Positions 19,443 through 31,367 of a stretch of DNA of 64,000 bases are shown here, piece after piece. Within the stretch, counting starts at the first letter, position 1, and each line of letters opens with the position of its first letter. Source of the DNA: Corticium candelabrum (lineage: Eukaryota; Porifera; Homoscleromorpha; Homosclerophorida; Plakinidae); assembly GCF_963422355.1 (NCBI RefSeq), contig NC_085090.1:8110818-8174817 (forward strand). Direction: 5' to 3'. The position numbers were made by a program, and so were the translations under genes. The notes beneath the pieces are model-generated. The model had not been told where the DNA came from. It worked only from the letters and a program-made list of their open reading frames with translations, and did no database searches.

Positions 19443-20357
19443 AAACACCAGCTCTCGAAGATATACCACCTCTGTACAAGTAGGTTGTACATCTAATCCT
19501 AATTTCATCTACAGTATATGGTTGTCATCATTCTTAGTTCTTGCTCTAACTTATTTGACTATCTGGCCATAATCATAATTGGCGGCCAAGCTTGAAAAAT
19601 GGGAATTTGTACTTTGGATGTTTTGCATGTAAAACTTGTATTCAACTGCCTCATAATTCTTCTGTTTGTCTCTAATACACATGAAATATCCCAACATACT
19701 GTGACACTGTCCTTTGATGAAGAAGTTGGTATTGAATTTATATCAGCCCAGACGGGAGTTGAGTTGATGGCATTATATCTTGCAATTGTCAACTATTGCT
19801 CATGCTAGTGTAGTGTAAAGTCAAATTTGGTTCTAACTTCTAACTCTTGATGCCTGCATTAGCGCAAACAAACACGTCATGGCCATGACATTGTACAAAC
19901 TATAGACTACAAAACAGTCAATTGAGGTTTCAAGTGGTTTGATAATAATAATATTGATAAAATATATTAATTTACAAATTACAAAATTTTAAAAATATAA
20001 TCAGGCAGATATACTTTCAATAGGGAATTAAAATTGCTTGTTATGTCAGTGTCTATACCACATTGTGCTGTTTCAGTTCGATCCTGCTGCTAATCTTACA
20101 TTCAACGTTTGTCTCTCAAAATAGTGAACGTGTTGCCAGATCTCATATCTGTAAACCTTCATGCTCTTCTGGTCTCGGAAATTGAGCAATTCTCAGTGAT
20201 TCAGTAAATGTTTCCTCAGCTTCATCCAACTGTGAGAGATGCATCTGACACAAACCGATGTCGTGCAGCGCTGAAGCACAGAGATAAAATTACTATTGGT
20301 CACATCTGATTAATAACATAATCGATACCAACAAAACTTCCCAATCCCATAAGCCTT

Positions 20358-20439
<82 letters not shown>

Positions 20440-21150
20440 TAACAATATATTTTGGCACAGTTTTCTCACATGACGCAGTCAACATTATCTTCCCACTTAA
20501 CACCTAATCATCCATATACAAACAAACAACTGTATACCAATAGCTTTTTGTACTGACTGTAAAACCATTGTAGCAGCTTCAACTTCCATTTGCATGCAGA
20601 ACAAATCTTTAGCTATGGCATAATCTCTCCAAGTATATGCTTTCCTTGCTATTAGTTTTAGCACTACACATACATGAATAAATGCATCAACAATGGAAAT
20701 ATTAGCAAACTAGACATAACAGAGCTCATACTAGTGGCCTTCTCATCTATAGTCTCCTCATCAATTTTCATGCCACATGTACCACCAAGGCCCCTCAACA
20801 CTGTAATCAGTAAAGTTATTATATACTGGATAGCAAGTGAAAAAGATTTCACCTTCAAATATTCCTTCATCACAATTTGAATAAAATAGCAGTATGTTGA
20901 GAGATTTAGTAAATGCTTCTCGTACTTGATGGATTCCTTGCATTTGTTCAAATGTTGTCTTTCTTGCCGATGTTCCCATATAACAAATTCCAAGCCATGC
21001 ATCACCTACAGCACAGTATACAATTGGAATGCAAACACACAGATATAATAAACATTTAATACGCATATTACTGCATACATTGACCAGTTTCACAACAAGG
21101 TGGTAACTGCTTCTGTTCTCTAATTTCTATAGACTGTTCATAATGCTTTA
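19443..21150. pseudogene. Duplicate of ELP5 exons 6-7 and receptor exons 13-16
   Basis: 19443-20145 repeats 2311-3019: the end of ELP5 exon 6, intron 6 and the start of exon 7, with a frameshifting insertion in CTCTCAAAATAG. 20149-21150 repeats 3767-5690: the receptor's TPR exons 16, 15, 14 and part of 13 (minus strand). Relative to the parent it lacks about 745 bp of the convergent 3' region and the whole SINE with the long CA tract. Most bases agree, but TPR exon 14 contains a patch with little similarity while remaining open. The copy may therefore derive from a paralogous receptor locus rather than the one in this window. Confidence 0.88.
20359..20437. repeat. (CA)n at the SINE empty site
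   Basis: About 40 uninterrupted CA units between flanks CCCATAAGCCTTGA and ATTAACAATATATTTTGG. The same flanks at 3970 and 4987 enclose the SINE and two CA tracts. It serves as the pre-insertion state. Confidence 0.95.
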
Positions 21151-21459
21151 ATTAAAGCAGTTGTAATGCTTTAACTTAATCAATAGAATAGCACACTATA
21201 ACGCTCTAATCATTAGACTAACACACCAAACAAGACAACAGTCTGCGAAAAGCACCGCTTCCGTCAAAATAATACTCTCAAAAGACCCTGATCGCTGTCA
21301 ACCCTTGAGTCCCGGATCTGGACTCTACTATCAACACTACATCTTCCTCCCTCGCTTAATGATCTGCAATCATTCCTGGAATCGGGCAGGATGATGTATC
21401 AGCCTTCCACAATTAGTTCTTTTACCCGTATCGCTTGCCTCCACATCCACATTGACATA

Positions 21460-21805
21460 GGTATTCCTAATTGTGGACACTCCTCGATAATTTGAGTTAC
21501 AAACGCTGTTTCTCTGGTAACCTGCAACAGAGAGAGAGGGAAACATGTCCAATGTACGCACCAATGTCTAGGCTTTGGAACAATACCTGTACAACTAGAA
21601 TCGCACAACGTCTGCTAGCGCACTAGCAAAATATACAAGATAACGTCTGAACAGCCCAAACGGGGGTGTATCCTAATTGTGGACATTTTTTCTCCGCCAC
21701 AGAAAGTGACTGGGTCTGAGTGACAGCTGGACTAGATACCTGAATGGTTGCCTCACAAGCTGGTATTTTGGGCCGCAATCAAAACCATGTTCTGTTGTGT
21801 ATCAC
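21460..21805 (+). repeat. Left arm of long inverted repeat
   Basis: About 346 bp that reads as the reverse complement of 22657-23003, with scattered differences. The outer end carries CCTAATTGTGGACACTC, and the same 15-mer recurs 205 bases inside in the same direction. Such GTGTACCTAAT-like ends resemble Tc1/mariner termini. No transposase lies between the arms, so it looks like a fold-back or MITE-type structure. The space 21151-21459 before it shows nothing recognisable. Confidence 0.82.
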
Positions 21806-22014
21806 CATGATTCACCTGTGAAACTGTTAGCACCTACAAGGTTCCTCCCATCACGACCACAAATTCGAGGTATACGAATCGATCTTTTATTGGATCATGA
21901 AAGTGCCCCGACGTTAGTTAAGCAATCATTGAGTACCTTGGTAAAGTTTTGAGCCTAGTTACGTTGACTGTAACGTGCTAAAGATGCGCATTATGTGCAT
22001 GGAGCGAACATGTA

Positions 22015-22212
22015 CCCTGAAAGAAGAAATTTGTGCGGGAGAAAAATTGTGCTTTCTCTAGAAACATCACTACATGTGCGGAATTAATTTGTGCGACAAT
22101 AAGGCCATGCGCAATAGGATCTGCGCAAGGGAAAATATATGTGGAATTTATTTTGTGCAATGGCCTTGTGATCGCACAAAATTTTCTCCCACACAAATTT
22201 CTTCTTTCAGGG
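22015..22212. mobile_element. MITE with about 38-bp terminal inverted repeats
   Basis: Begins CCCTGAAAGAAGAAATTTG and ends with its complement CAAATTTCTTCTTTCAGGG. The inversion continues inward (GGGAGAAAA...TTTTCTCCC, then TTGTGC...GCACAA). It is 198 bp with no coding capacity, lying in the spacer of the long inverted repeat. A clear target-site duplication is not visible, so the superfamily is open. Confidence 0.85.
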
Positions 22213-22269
22213 CATATTTCCAGTCCAGTAAAAACGTGAATATCTTCACTCATACTAGATCTAGACATC

Positions 22270-22500
22270 AGTAATCCACTGACAATCTAGCTGTTTTCAC
22301 TGCTACTACATATGGCCACAATAGGGTATGAAATGAGAACGAACAAAGTAGGTGGAATGTCAATATCAGCAACATTCGTAATCCAGTCAGAATTTGACTG
22401 CCTTCACTGCTACTAGATCTGGCAACAATAAGACACAAAATGAAAACCTACAAACTCACCTAGGATAGATGGAAGGTCAAAACTACCTTGTCTGATATCA
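22270..22500. repeat. Two tandem units of about 110 bp
   Basis: Units share CACTGCTACTA, GGCCACAATA / GGCAACAATA and GTAATCCA motifs in the same order, with moderate divergence. They lie in the spacer of the long inverted repeat. Confidence 0.6.
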
Positions 22501-22656
22501 ATAATCAGCTCAACCAGCAACGCAAAAAGATGCTAGAATCACAGTTTACAGTTCAGACGTTCATCTAAACATGATTGATCATCTCCTGCATTGTATCGTA
22601 GACAGAACACTTGGTTTCTGCAAAATTTGAAAGGCACGATGCCATTTTACACAGAC

Positions 22657-23003
22657 GTGATACACCACTGAACATGGTTTTGATTGCGGCCCAAAATACC
22701 AGCTTGGGAGGCAACCATTCAGGTATCTAGTCCAGCTGTTACTCAGGCTCAGTCGCTTTCTGTAACGGAGAAAAATGTCCACAATTAGGATACACCCCGC
22801 GTCCAGGCGGTTTACAGACGTTATCCCGTATATTGTGCTAGTGCGCTAGCTGACGTTGTGCGACTCTAGTCGTACACGTGTACCGTTACGAAGCCTAGAC
22901 ATTGGTGCGTATATCGGACATATTTCACTGTCTCTTCGTGCAGGCTACCAGAGAAAACAGCGATTGTAACTCAAATTACCAGGAGTGTCCACAATTAGGT
23001 ACA
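22657..23003 (-). repeat. Right arm of long inverted repeat
   Basis: Reverse complement of 21460-21805, with the same internal landmarks in mirror order: GTGATACACCA, TTTTGATTGCGGCCC, CCACAATTAGGATACACC, GCTAGTGCGCTAGC, and the outer GTGTCCACAATTAGG. The spacer between arms is about 850 bp. Confidence 0.82.
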
Positions 23004-23039
23004 CCTACCCTAATCCACTTAGTGTCCATTTTACCCATC

Positions 23040-24974
23040 TTCGTTGTCTAGCTTTTTTTGTCTTTTCATGACCCATCCAAGGCGTAACATCCAAGAGGCC
23101 ATTATGGCATTTTGAAAGCCTTTGTAGTGAAGAATCCACTTCTTCGCCAGTCGGATCGCTCACAGGTCTTGTAATAGCATTGGTCTGCGTAGTAGATTGT
23201 ACTCTGTATGGCCTCTAAACGCACGATCCAATTTAAACCTTGGTTGCACCTTGAGCATAACAATGCCACCTTCCTGGATGGCAGGGTCTTTTGCTTCCTT
23301 GTCATACTGGCACTTTTGGTGATCCTGTGCGCGATTTATCATCTTGAGGGCCACACTTCGAGCCTGCTTCATTTCCTTCCACAACTCTTTGGCATAATCT
23401 GTGGCTGCCACTGCAGGAATAGTACATGGGTGATAGAAGTACACGAGTGATAGAAGTACATGGGTGATAGAAGTCCAGGCTTGTGGGAACTCTGGGGTCT
23501 CTTCCATACACTAGCATAATGGTGTCTCTCTGGTAGATGTTTGTTGAGCTGTCCGATATGCGAAAAGAATAGGACCTAGTAATTCGTCCCAGTCTTTGCC
23601 CCTTTTACAGACTACCTTGGATAGCATCTGCTCCAACGTTCGATGCAATCTCTCTACAAGTCCATCAGTCTGAGGATGTCCACCTGATGTTGGTAATTGT
23701 TTAATTCCTAGAATCTGTGCTGTTTCTTGTGATACATCTGAAAGAAACTCTGCTGCACGATCATGAATAATCTAGGCCGGGACACCAAGCTTCCATACAA
23801 AATCAGCTAGGCAACGAGCTACTGTCTGCGCTGTCCTATCAGGCACTGGATACACCTCTGACCATTTCAACAAATAATCTTGAAACACCAAGGCCATAAC
23901 GATATCCATGACGACTCACATCCATCTGCTTAAAGTCCATACCAATACACTCAAATGGTTCACCAACAGGAATGCTTTTCGGTGGCGGGTAAGCTCTTCT
24001 CCCTTGACCTTGCACAGATGCACAGACTATACAACTCTCACACTTGCGATATACATCTGCTCTCATGCCTGGTCAGTAATACATCAAACTAAGTTTTGAT
24101 AGCAGATTCTTAGCTGAAAAGTGTCCTGCAAACACTGAGTCATAGTTTCTGTTGAGCACCTGCTGTCGCAGGTGTTGTGGCACAACCAACCGCCTCCTTC
24201 CTGGAACATTGGCTGCCTCAAAGTACAGTACCCCATTAACCAGGTAGTATCCTTTACGTGCTTGACTAAGTACTCTGTCCCTATCACGTGAGTCAATAGG
24301 GAGCTCCTTACAATCCAGATTGGTTATCAGTTGGTTTATGTCTTCATCATTTTTCTGTTGTTTCTGTACACTCTCCAGCACTGTATCACTCCTGTGACCT
24401 TCACAAATAAGAAACACTTCTCCACCCTCGCTGGGAAATCGTGATAAAGCATCAGCCACAGTGTTGTATGGCCTGGCTTATACTGCAAACGTAACTTAGG
24501 CAAGAATCTTGAAAGCCTCAAATACCAGCGTGCCAAAAGTCTTCTTGTCTGACTCTCCAAGTGTGTCAGAAAAGCCAAGACAAGTGCCTGGTGATCGGTG
24601 AATACTGTGACTTGATTTCAAAACAAATACACCTCAAAATGTTCTACCGCATACACAAGGGCTGCAAACTCTAACTCTGTTGGAGCATATTTTCTTTCAG
24701 CTGAATTTGTCTGACGGCTTGCAAATGCAATTGGATATCTCTCTCCATCATCGCCTATCTGCTCAAGAAGTACTCCAAAACACAACTCGCATGCATATGT
24801 CTATAGGAAAAACTCCTTTGACAAATCCGGTGGGTGAAGTGGAGGTGCAGAAGACAAAACTGTTTTAAGTTCAATGAAAGCCTGCTCACACTCCAAGCTC
24901 CATTCAAAAGCCACTGGCTTGCCAGTAGCCTTATCTTTCCGCGTCAAGGCTGTAAGAGGTCTTGCTTTGACTGC
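23040..24974 (-). mobile_element. Ty3/gypsy retrotransposon 2, RNase H and integrase only
   Basis: Minus strand. From the right: RNase H (about 24974-24450, with FTDHQALVLAFLTHLES) ending in MADALSRFP; integrase zinc-binding region (HLRQQVLNRNYDSVFAGHFS, then CESCIVC near 24040); core with GMDFKQMD near 23930 and a GHPQTDGLVERL segment near 23670 that supplies the catalytic Glu; then a tail to about 23160. Several stops and frame changes show it is dead. A small 17-base tandem repeat (GTGATAGAAGTACA, three units, 23427-23480) interrupts the tail. The gag, protease and reverse transcriptase are missing at the right, where the LTR of element 3 begins. Confidence 0.87.
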
Positions 24975-25093
24975 TGTAGTGTTTGTACTGGTTTATTAGC
25001 AGTGCTCTATGAACGCAACACAATGTACGCGATCTAGTTATAGACAAGACAGCGCATGTGTACTTTCATACGCTATTATTAACTAGCACTACA
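24975..25093 (-). repeat. 3' LTR of gypsy element 3, 119 bp
   Basis: On the minus strand it starts TGTAGTG and ends CACTACA, a perfect 7-base terminal inversion. A purine tract GAAGGGGAGC lies directly before it (the polypurine tract), and an AATAAA-type signal lies inside. It abuts RNase H of element 2. No matching 5' LTR is visible near 28.8 kb. Confidence 0.75.
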
Positions 25094-28000
25094 GCTCCCC
25101 TTCTACAAGTCTAGCCTTTCAGGCGGTCTGATAGTGATTTCTGTCTGAAGGCCTGTCGTTGGCCTGCTTGAGGTAGAGGAACTGTGGACCTCTGACTGAA
25201 GGAGTGCACCGCCAGACTGAGTACCTGCTTCAGATCCAGTAGGCATAATGTGGCATCTGTTTCGTCTGACTGTTCCAGTACTGGTTTCAACATTATAGGA
25301 TGGTAGAGTGGAGGACTTGGAAACTATTGTTCCTGTCTTTTCCTTTCCCTCTGAAGTTACCCAAACTTCTGTGTAGGTTGTAGGTCGGTAATTCTGGAAG
25401 GTCTTTGGCTCGATGTCGTTTATCAATTGCAAAGTGTTCCTTCTGCTTATGTTTGAATTGCTTGTCAGCGTTGCGAAATGTTTTCAAATAGGGCCATTGA
25501 GACGTTAGCAATTCAGGAACTTGTGGTAAGTTACTTCTAAGCCGTCTTAGACCCATGAGAAGTTCTGATGGGGTGATGTTGCACCATGGAAGAGGTGTTG
25601 TCCTGTAGCTTAGAAGCGCTAGATGTGGATCGTTGGATCGTTGTGAAGCTGTTTAACAGACTTCGCCATTCTTTCTGCAAAGCCATTGCTTTGTGGATAT
25701 CTTGGACTGCTGGTGATGTGTGTGAAGCCATAAGTTGTTGCAAACTCTCTCATTTCATGAGAAGAGTATTGAGGACCATTGTCACTACTCAGAATCTCTG
25801 GAATGCCATGTCGGGCAAAGATTGCTTTCAAAGCATAAATGATGTTGCTCGATGTAGTGGACGACAACTTTATCAGCTCTGGATATGTCGAAAAAAGTCG
25901 AGTAAGTCTGATCCTATTACTTGGAAAGGATAATCTGGCAGTTCAGTGGGTATCAAAGGCTCTACATCTCGACTATCTCTTTGACATGGACCACAATGTT
26001 GTATCATTTGTACGAGTTGTCTTGATATGCCTGGCCATCATACTGATGAGTTGGCTCGTAGCTTACATCGAGTAATTCCCTGATGTCCTTCATGGATCCT
26101 TGTCAGGACGTCTCTTTGCATGATACTTGGGATAACAACACGATTGTTGTACATTAAAAGACTGTTGTATACTGAAAGTTGAGACCGAACTCTCCCGTAA
26201 GGTATTAGAGATGTGTTCGCTGGGTACCTGTTTGGCCAGCCCTCTTTGCAAAATTGCATCACCTCTGAGCAATTGGAATCATCAGCTTGAGCTTCTCTGT
26301 ATCCCTGTAGCCTATCCTCTGTGGTGAGAAGGTTCGAAACTAACGATTCAATGAATACCTCAACTTCCTCTTGAAGTGAGTCTGGATGAATGGTAGTTGG
26401 TAACGGCGCTCTGGACAGTGTATCAGCAGTATGGAGCAATTTTTCTGGTACGTGGCTGATGGTGTAGCCATACCGTACTAAAAGAAGCCGAAAACAGACA
26501 ATTTGTGGAGGTAAGCTGTCGAGATGCGTCGTCGTCAACAACAGAACCAGTGGCTTATGGTCTGTTTCAATATGAAAGTTTTGACCTAGTACATAGTCTG
26601 AGAACTTGTCACATGCCCATGTCGCAGCTAGGCTTCATTTTCGATCTGTGCACATATCGTTTCTCAGTGTCTGTCATTGCACGAGAGGCATATGCAACTG
26701 GTTTCCACGTGTCTCCGTTACTTGTTGCCTGGAGTAACACTACCTATTCCATGAGTTGAAGCGTCTGCAGAAATTTTGATGTTTCTCCGTGGGTCATATA
26801 ACTCCAAAACGGTAGGACGCGTCAGTGCCTCTTTCAGATGTGTGAAGGCCTGTTCTTGAGGATGCTCCCACAACCAAGAGCGTTTAGAACTAGAAGCTCT
26901 CGTAAGGGTTGACTGATCTCTGCAATGTTTCGTGAATACTTGCCTCGTTGGTTCACCATGCCCATAAATCTTCGTATCTCAGAGACGTTTGTCGGACGTT
27001 CCAGATCTCGAATGGCTGCACGCTTTCCTGGATCTGCACGTATTCCTTTTGTGTCGATCACGTGACCCAAAAATTTGAAAGTGGGTATACACTAAACTTG
27101 CATTTGGATGCATTGAGTGTAACTCCTGCTTCTTGAATTCGAGTTAAGACATTAGCCAATCTGACATCGTGTTCAGCCTGGTTTGAGCCGAATATCAAAA
27201 CATCATCCATATGGCACAGAACTTCTGGTAATCCCGACAAAATGACAATCATTCTGCGTTGAATTAGCTCTGGAGCACTTGAAATGCCAAATGGTAGCTT
27301 ATTGAAACAGAAACTACCAAAAGGAGTAATGAACGTTATGAGAAACCAAGACCTTTCCGCTAGTGGTATTTGCCAAAATCCGCTGTTTTGCGTCCGCTTT
27401 AGAGAACACAGTAGCTCCAGCCAGCTGGGCTAGCGAGTCATCAATTCTCGGTATTGGATGGACTTCCCTGAGCATACTGCTGTTCAGGTGTCTCAAGTCA
27501 ACACAAATTTAGACTTGTCCAGTCTTCTTTGGAACAACCACTATTCCAGCGCACCATTCTGTCAGCGTTCGATTTCCTGCTGCATCTTTGCTCGCAGCAA
27601 AATAGGAATATTCCGTGGTGTTTGCAATGCATGTGGCTTGGCTCCTTCCTCCAGCTTGATTTCATAGGGCTGTCCTAGGTTACCAAGTCCACTGAAGACT
27701 TTGGAGAATTTGCTTGGGATGTCTTGTGTAGAATTAGCCTTAACTCTAGAAACCAGTTGTGAACATATAATAGCAGGTAATCCAAGAAGGTTTGCTTTGA
27801 GACCTGTAACAACGTAAATGGTTTCTTCTGTGCTCCTGTCCCTGGTTACTAGTGTGGTTGTAAACTGTCCGAGTGCCCTGAGATTGGTAGATGTTGGGCC
27901 ATAGAGTAGCTTTTTTGATAGCTGTAATGTTGGTTGATTGATCCTTTTGTAGGTCTTCCCTGCGATTACAGTTGCCTCGGCTCCTGTATCCAGTTTGAAA

Positions 28001-28800
28001 TCAACTTCATACTCTCCAACTTTGATAGTGGAAGACCAACACCGTCCCTGGGACGTTGTCACGGAAAATAGGTAGGCTTCTTCTGTATGCTCAGATGATA
28101 CGGCTGATACAGTTTGGAAAACTCTGAAAAGTGAAGTGACCTTTGCGACGGCATTTAAGCATGTAGCTTCCCTTGCTGGACAATAGCTTGTATTTTCATG
28201 GCTTTTCCCGCAGCGCTTGCACGACAGTTTTCCCTTGAAGTGCCCTTTGGCCTCTTGTGAAGTCGCTTGACTTGTCTTTTGAAATCCCCTGCGGACTGCT
28301 TTTGGCTCGTGTTTGTTCCCGCCGGCATCTTTAGCGCCTGGCCTTCCGCTTCTCACCTTGTCGAGAACAATGGGGTGCTTTTGGCTGCCGTCTCCTTTCA
28401 GGCTGTCCTGCTGTTCGCGGACTGCTTTTCGCTGCCTCGTGACACGCTTGACTTTCTCGAGAGTGAGGTCTGCATCACATATCAGCCGTTCATCTAGTGC
28501 CTGGTCACGCATTCCCACGACGATTCTGTCGCGAATCGCGCATGTCTTCCTTCCATGCCGCGATTTTGTAAGTCTCCGCCAGTGAGTAGAGCGCTGTTAT
28601 GTACTGCTCGATCGACTCGTGGACGTGCTGGCTCCTTTGGTGGAAACGTGCGCATTCAAAAATGACGTTGCGACGGACTTTGAAAATTTTTTCGAACGTT
28701 TCCATCACTTTGTTGCACCGGCGTAGCGTGGTCCTCATGTTTGGGGGCAAATCATTAGGCCGGAAACCACGCCCATTTCTCGCATGCAAAGCCACACCTA
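25094..28800 (-). mobile_element. Ty3/gypsy retrotransposon 3, gag to integrase, decayed
   Basis: Minus strand. Gag from 28795 (FHQRSQHVHESIEQYITALY) is truncated at its N-terminus. It continues through CKRCGKSHENTSYC (zinc knuckle, 28205) and protease (VDFKLDTGAEATVIAG, 27995). Reverse transcriptase: 27560-27050, with PIPRIDDSLAQLAGATVFSK and HMDDVLIFG, where the usual Tyr of YMDD is His. Connection and RNase H: 27070-26400 (RRFMGMVNQRGKYSRNIAEI). Integrase: 26541-25619, with ILSSDNGPQYSS and YPQSNGFAER supplying Asp and Glu. C-terminal region to 25103. Frame breaks occur in RT and RNase H. Confidence 0.88.
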
Positions 28801-29458
28801 TTTTCTACTTTTCTACCTCGCAGTTTGTATTCATCTAACTAAGTAAATATTATAAATTTCAGGTTACAAACAAGCTGCGGGACTGAGTGCCGTCAATGAG
28901 CGTCTAAAGGAGTGGAAACACTGTTACAGTCCGTGCCAAAAATGTTTTCATGGCTCGCTGCGATGGTCAATTGCAAATTAAATGGCATTTCGATGACAAT
29001 AGAATCTAGAAGACCAATTCGGTGCAAACGACGTTGACCAATTTTATCATTTCGTAATATAGCGAGCAATATAGGTTAGCTAGTTAGTTAGAATAACCTG
29101 TCGAGAAAGTACCGTGCGCGTGGAGTGCAAGTAGGTAGCGGAGCCGCAGGAAATTCCATTCTCCGGTCAATCGGGTTGTCGAACTTAGCCAAACTTACTT
29201 AAAATTAATTGATGGATAGGCTTCTGCATGCTTTTTTGATGCGGTATTCTTTGACTCTTTCGTTGCCGGATAGCGTAGTAAACATCTCAAATAAGTGATG
29301 GTCATGCGCACTTTCCGTGTCCACGACTTCTCGACACTGGTTTTATCATACTGAAAATGATGATGTGTATTGTCAAAGAGGTAGAGTCAATTAACGTCGT
29401 CGATCGTCAAAATACTACTCTGAGATTAAACGGACTGTCACTGTTTAGTAACTTAAAA
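28801..29458. other. Non-coding stretch right of gypsy 3
   Basis: No second LTR of element 3, no RNA gene and no convincing exon seen. It may include the 3' part of the coiled-coil gene that follows. Confidence 0.4.
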
Positions 29459-29945
29459 TTATAGTTTTGCTTGAAGCGCAGAATGACACGCCCAAAATGT
29501 TTGGAGGGTTATAGCCTTCCCCAGCCTTCCCCAGCCCCCCTCCCTCCCCCCGACGCTACGCCGGTGCAACGAGTCTTCAGTTCCAGCACCTCTCGTTGGA
29601 GTGATAAAAGAAGAATGGACCTTGGTGGCAGCAGACTTCAGAGTGTCAATCTGTGAAAATAACCCTATTATAGTGAGCAGTTGACCAACAAGATAAAAAT
29701 AAGATGAATAAACCACCTGCACACTAAGCTCTATTGCAGCGTCCTTAGATGACTCAAAATATTCTTGCCATATAATGTTATGATGAGTTCTCAGTCTTGG
29801 TTCTTCTGCATTGCGTTTGCACACACTGTGACACAATTTACCTTCAATGAGTTCAGCTCATCTTCTTGTTGAGCTACGGTTGCTTTTAGTCGTTCATTCT
29901 CCTCACTGAGGTAAATGCAGTCTTCTCTCAACACATCCAGCTACA
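29459..29945 (-). CDS. Coiled-coil protein exons, partial gene
   Basis: Minus-strand exons bounded by AG and GT: about 29942-29842 (LDVLREDCIYLSEENERLKA, then TVAQQEDELNSLK, a clear heptad coiled coil); about 29820-29717 (EEPRLRTHHNIIWQEYFESS, then KDAAIELSVQ); about 29650-29510 (IDTLKSAATKVHSSFITP). The phase links look workable, but the ends of the gene are not seen, and a LINE fragment follows upstream at 30.04 kb. The family is not recognised. A lone plus-strand coiled-coil segment (ELEKAKNAVCQLEKELEKG, 31153-31208) may be a displaced exon of a similar gene. Confidence 0.45.
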
Positions 29946-30038
29946 TACAAACAACAAGTAGTACATTATAGGTATTCCTACACTAAATTATGTAAGTCTA
30001 CATATGTGTGCATGTCTGTCCACTCAACCTAACATTTG

Positions 30039-30740
30039 TCATCTCTCTGTCTGCACTACAACGATGCAGACATCAATTTGTCCATATATTTCCCCTTTAG
30101 TCGACTGAAAGCAATCATTGGACATTTTGATCAAAGCATCCTGACTTGAGTAACCAGCACGGAATCCAAACTGGTTGTCACACAAGATATCGTGATAGAA
30201 GGTAGTCCTGAAATTGAGCACAGAGAATTCCCTCAAACAGGTTTGCTTTAGAATTGATACAGCCGAGATGGGGCGGTAATTCTGGACCAATTCAGCATTT
30301 CTCCCTTTGAGGACTGGAGTGATAGTAGCCACCTTTCAGTCAGAAGGCATTCTACAGTTGTGTAGACATTGATTGAAAATGGTAGCAACACTGGCGGCGA
30401 TGGCCTGTGGCGCAATAGGCAATGCCTTCGCATCAATTTCTTTGTATTGAGCCGAGACAGTGCCAGTTGTATTCTTCTCCAGATGTGTCGGAAACCTCAA
30501 AACAATCATTCAGATCAGCACAAGACTGAATATCAAATGATTGATAATTCGATTCGTGCTGGTTACTGACTACGGAAAGAAAGTATTTATTGAAAAAGTT
30601 TGCAGATTGCTTGAGTATCTGTAGCAGTTGAGCATCCATCTGATATCAAAAAAACCGCATGCTTTTGCCTTTTACTCATGAAAGAATTTAGCAGCCTCGT
30701 TGATTATCTTTAGTAAGCCTCTCAAAGCCACAGAGGTGCC
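30039..30740 (-). mobile_element. Non-LTR retrotransposon (LINE) fragment
   Basis: A minus-strand reverse-transcriptase piece in shifted frames: AIAASVATIFNQCLHN, MPSDWKVATITPVLKG, QNYRPISAVSILKQ, then DNQFGFRAGYSSQDAL. These are RT blocks of jockey/CR1-type LINEs. Only the N-terminal RT part is present; the catalytic YADD block and the endonuclease are absent. Confidence 0.82.
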
Positions 30741-31296
30741 AAATCTCTGACCATTGGTGGGCGTGCCCATTCTGTGTAACTATACATGTACAGTACCCTT
30801 AATTAAGTTAACTTAATATATTCTTGATATTCGGAAATCAATGTCTATATGCCAGCCCCTCTCTCACATATTCTTTATGCAAACTCTTGGAGTATTGTGA
30901 TGAACAATTTAGTATTGGTGTATAGTACACAGTCACACATACACACACACACCAGATGTTGGGTGTGAACACATTCTTAGCCAGACCCTCAGTGATGGGG
31001 ATAACAGGGTCGGCCATCAAATTGCATGCATGTGTGTTATAATGTTTCTGCAAGTTGTTTAATAATGTCACATTCAACTTAATCTATAGACACTTTTATT
31101 TGACAGGCAATGAAGTGACCAGTAGAGTGACGGCATCTCTGTAGTGATCACATCACGGAGTTGGAAAAAGCAAAAAACGCAGTTTGTCAGCTTGAAAAAG
31201 AGCTAGAAAAGGGCAACAAATAGAGAGCCAATGTGTGAACAACTGAATAGTGGAACGATTCATTTTGTCTCAGGTGACTCAGAACCATGCGAACGT

Positions 31297-31367
31297 CGAA
31301 AAGAGGATCAGGAGGCACATATGAGAAGAGAGGTGATTTAGTTCAACCTCTGACGGAAGCAATTGTG
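31297..31367 (+). pseudogene. Receptor TPR exon fragment, inverted copy
   Basis: Plus-strand AAGAGGATCAGGAGGC... to ...CTGACGGAAGCAATTG corresponds to 34187-34256 on the opposite strand and, more distantly, to receptor exon 12 (5924-5802). Encoded text is KRGSGGTYEKRGDLVQPLTE. It marks the left edge of the 31.4-34.1 kb repeat. Confidence 0.75.
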
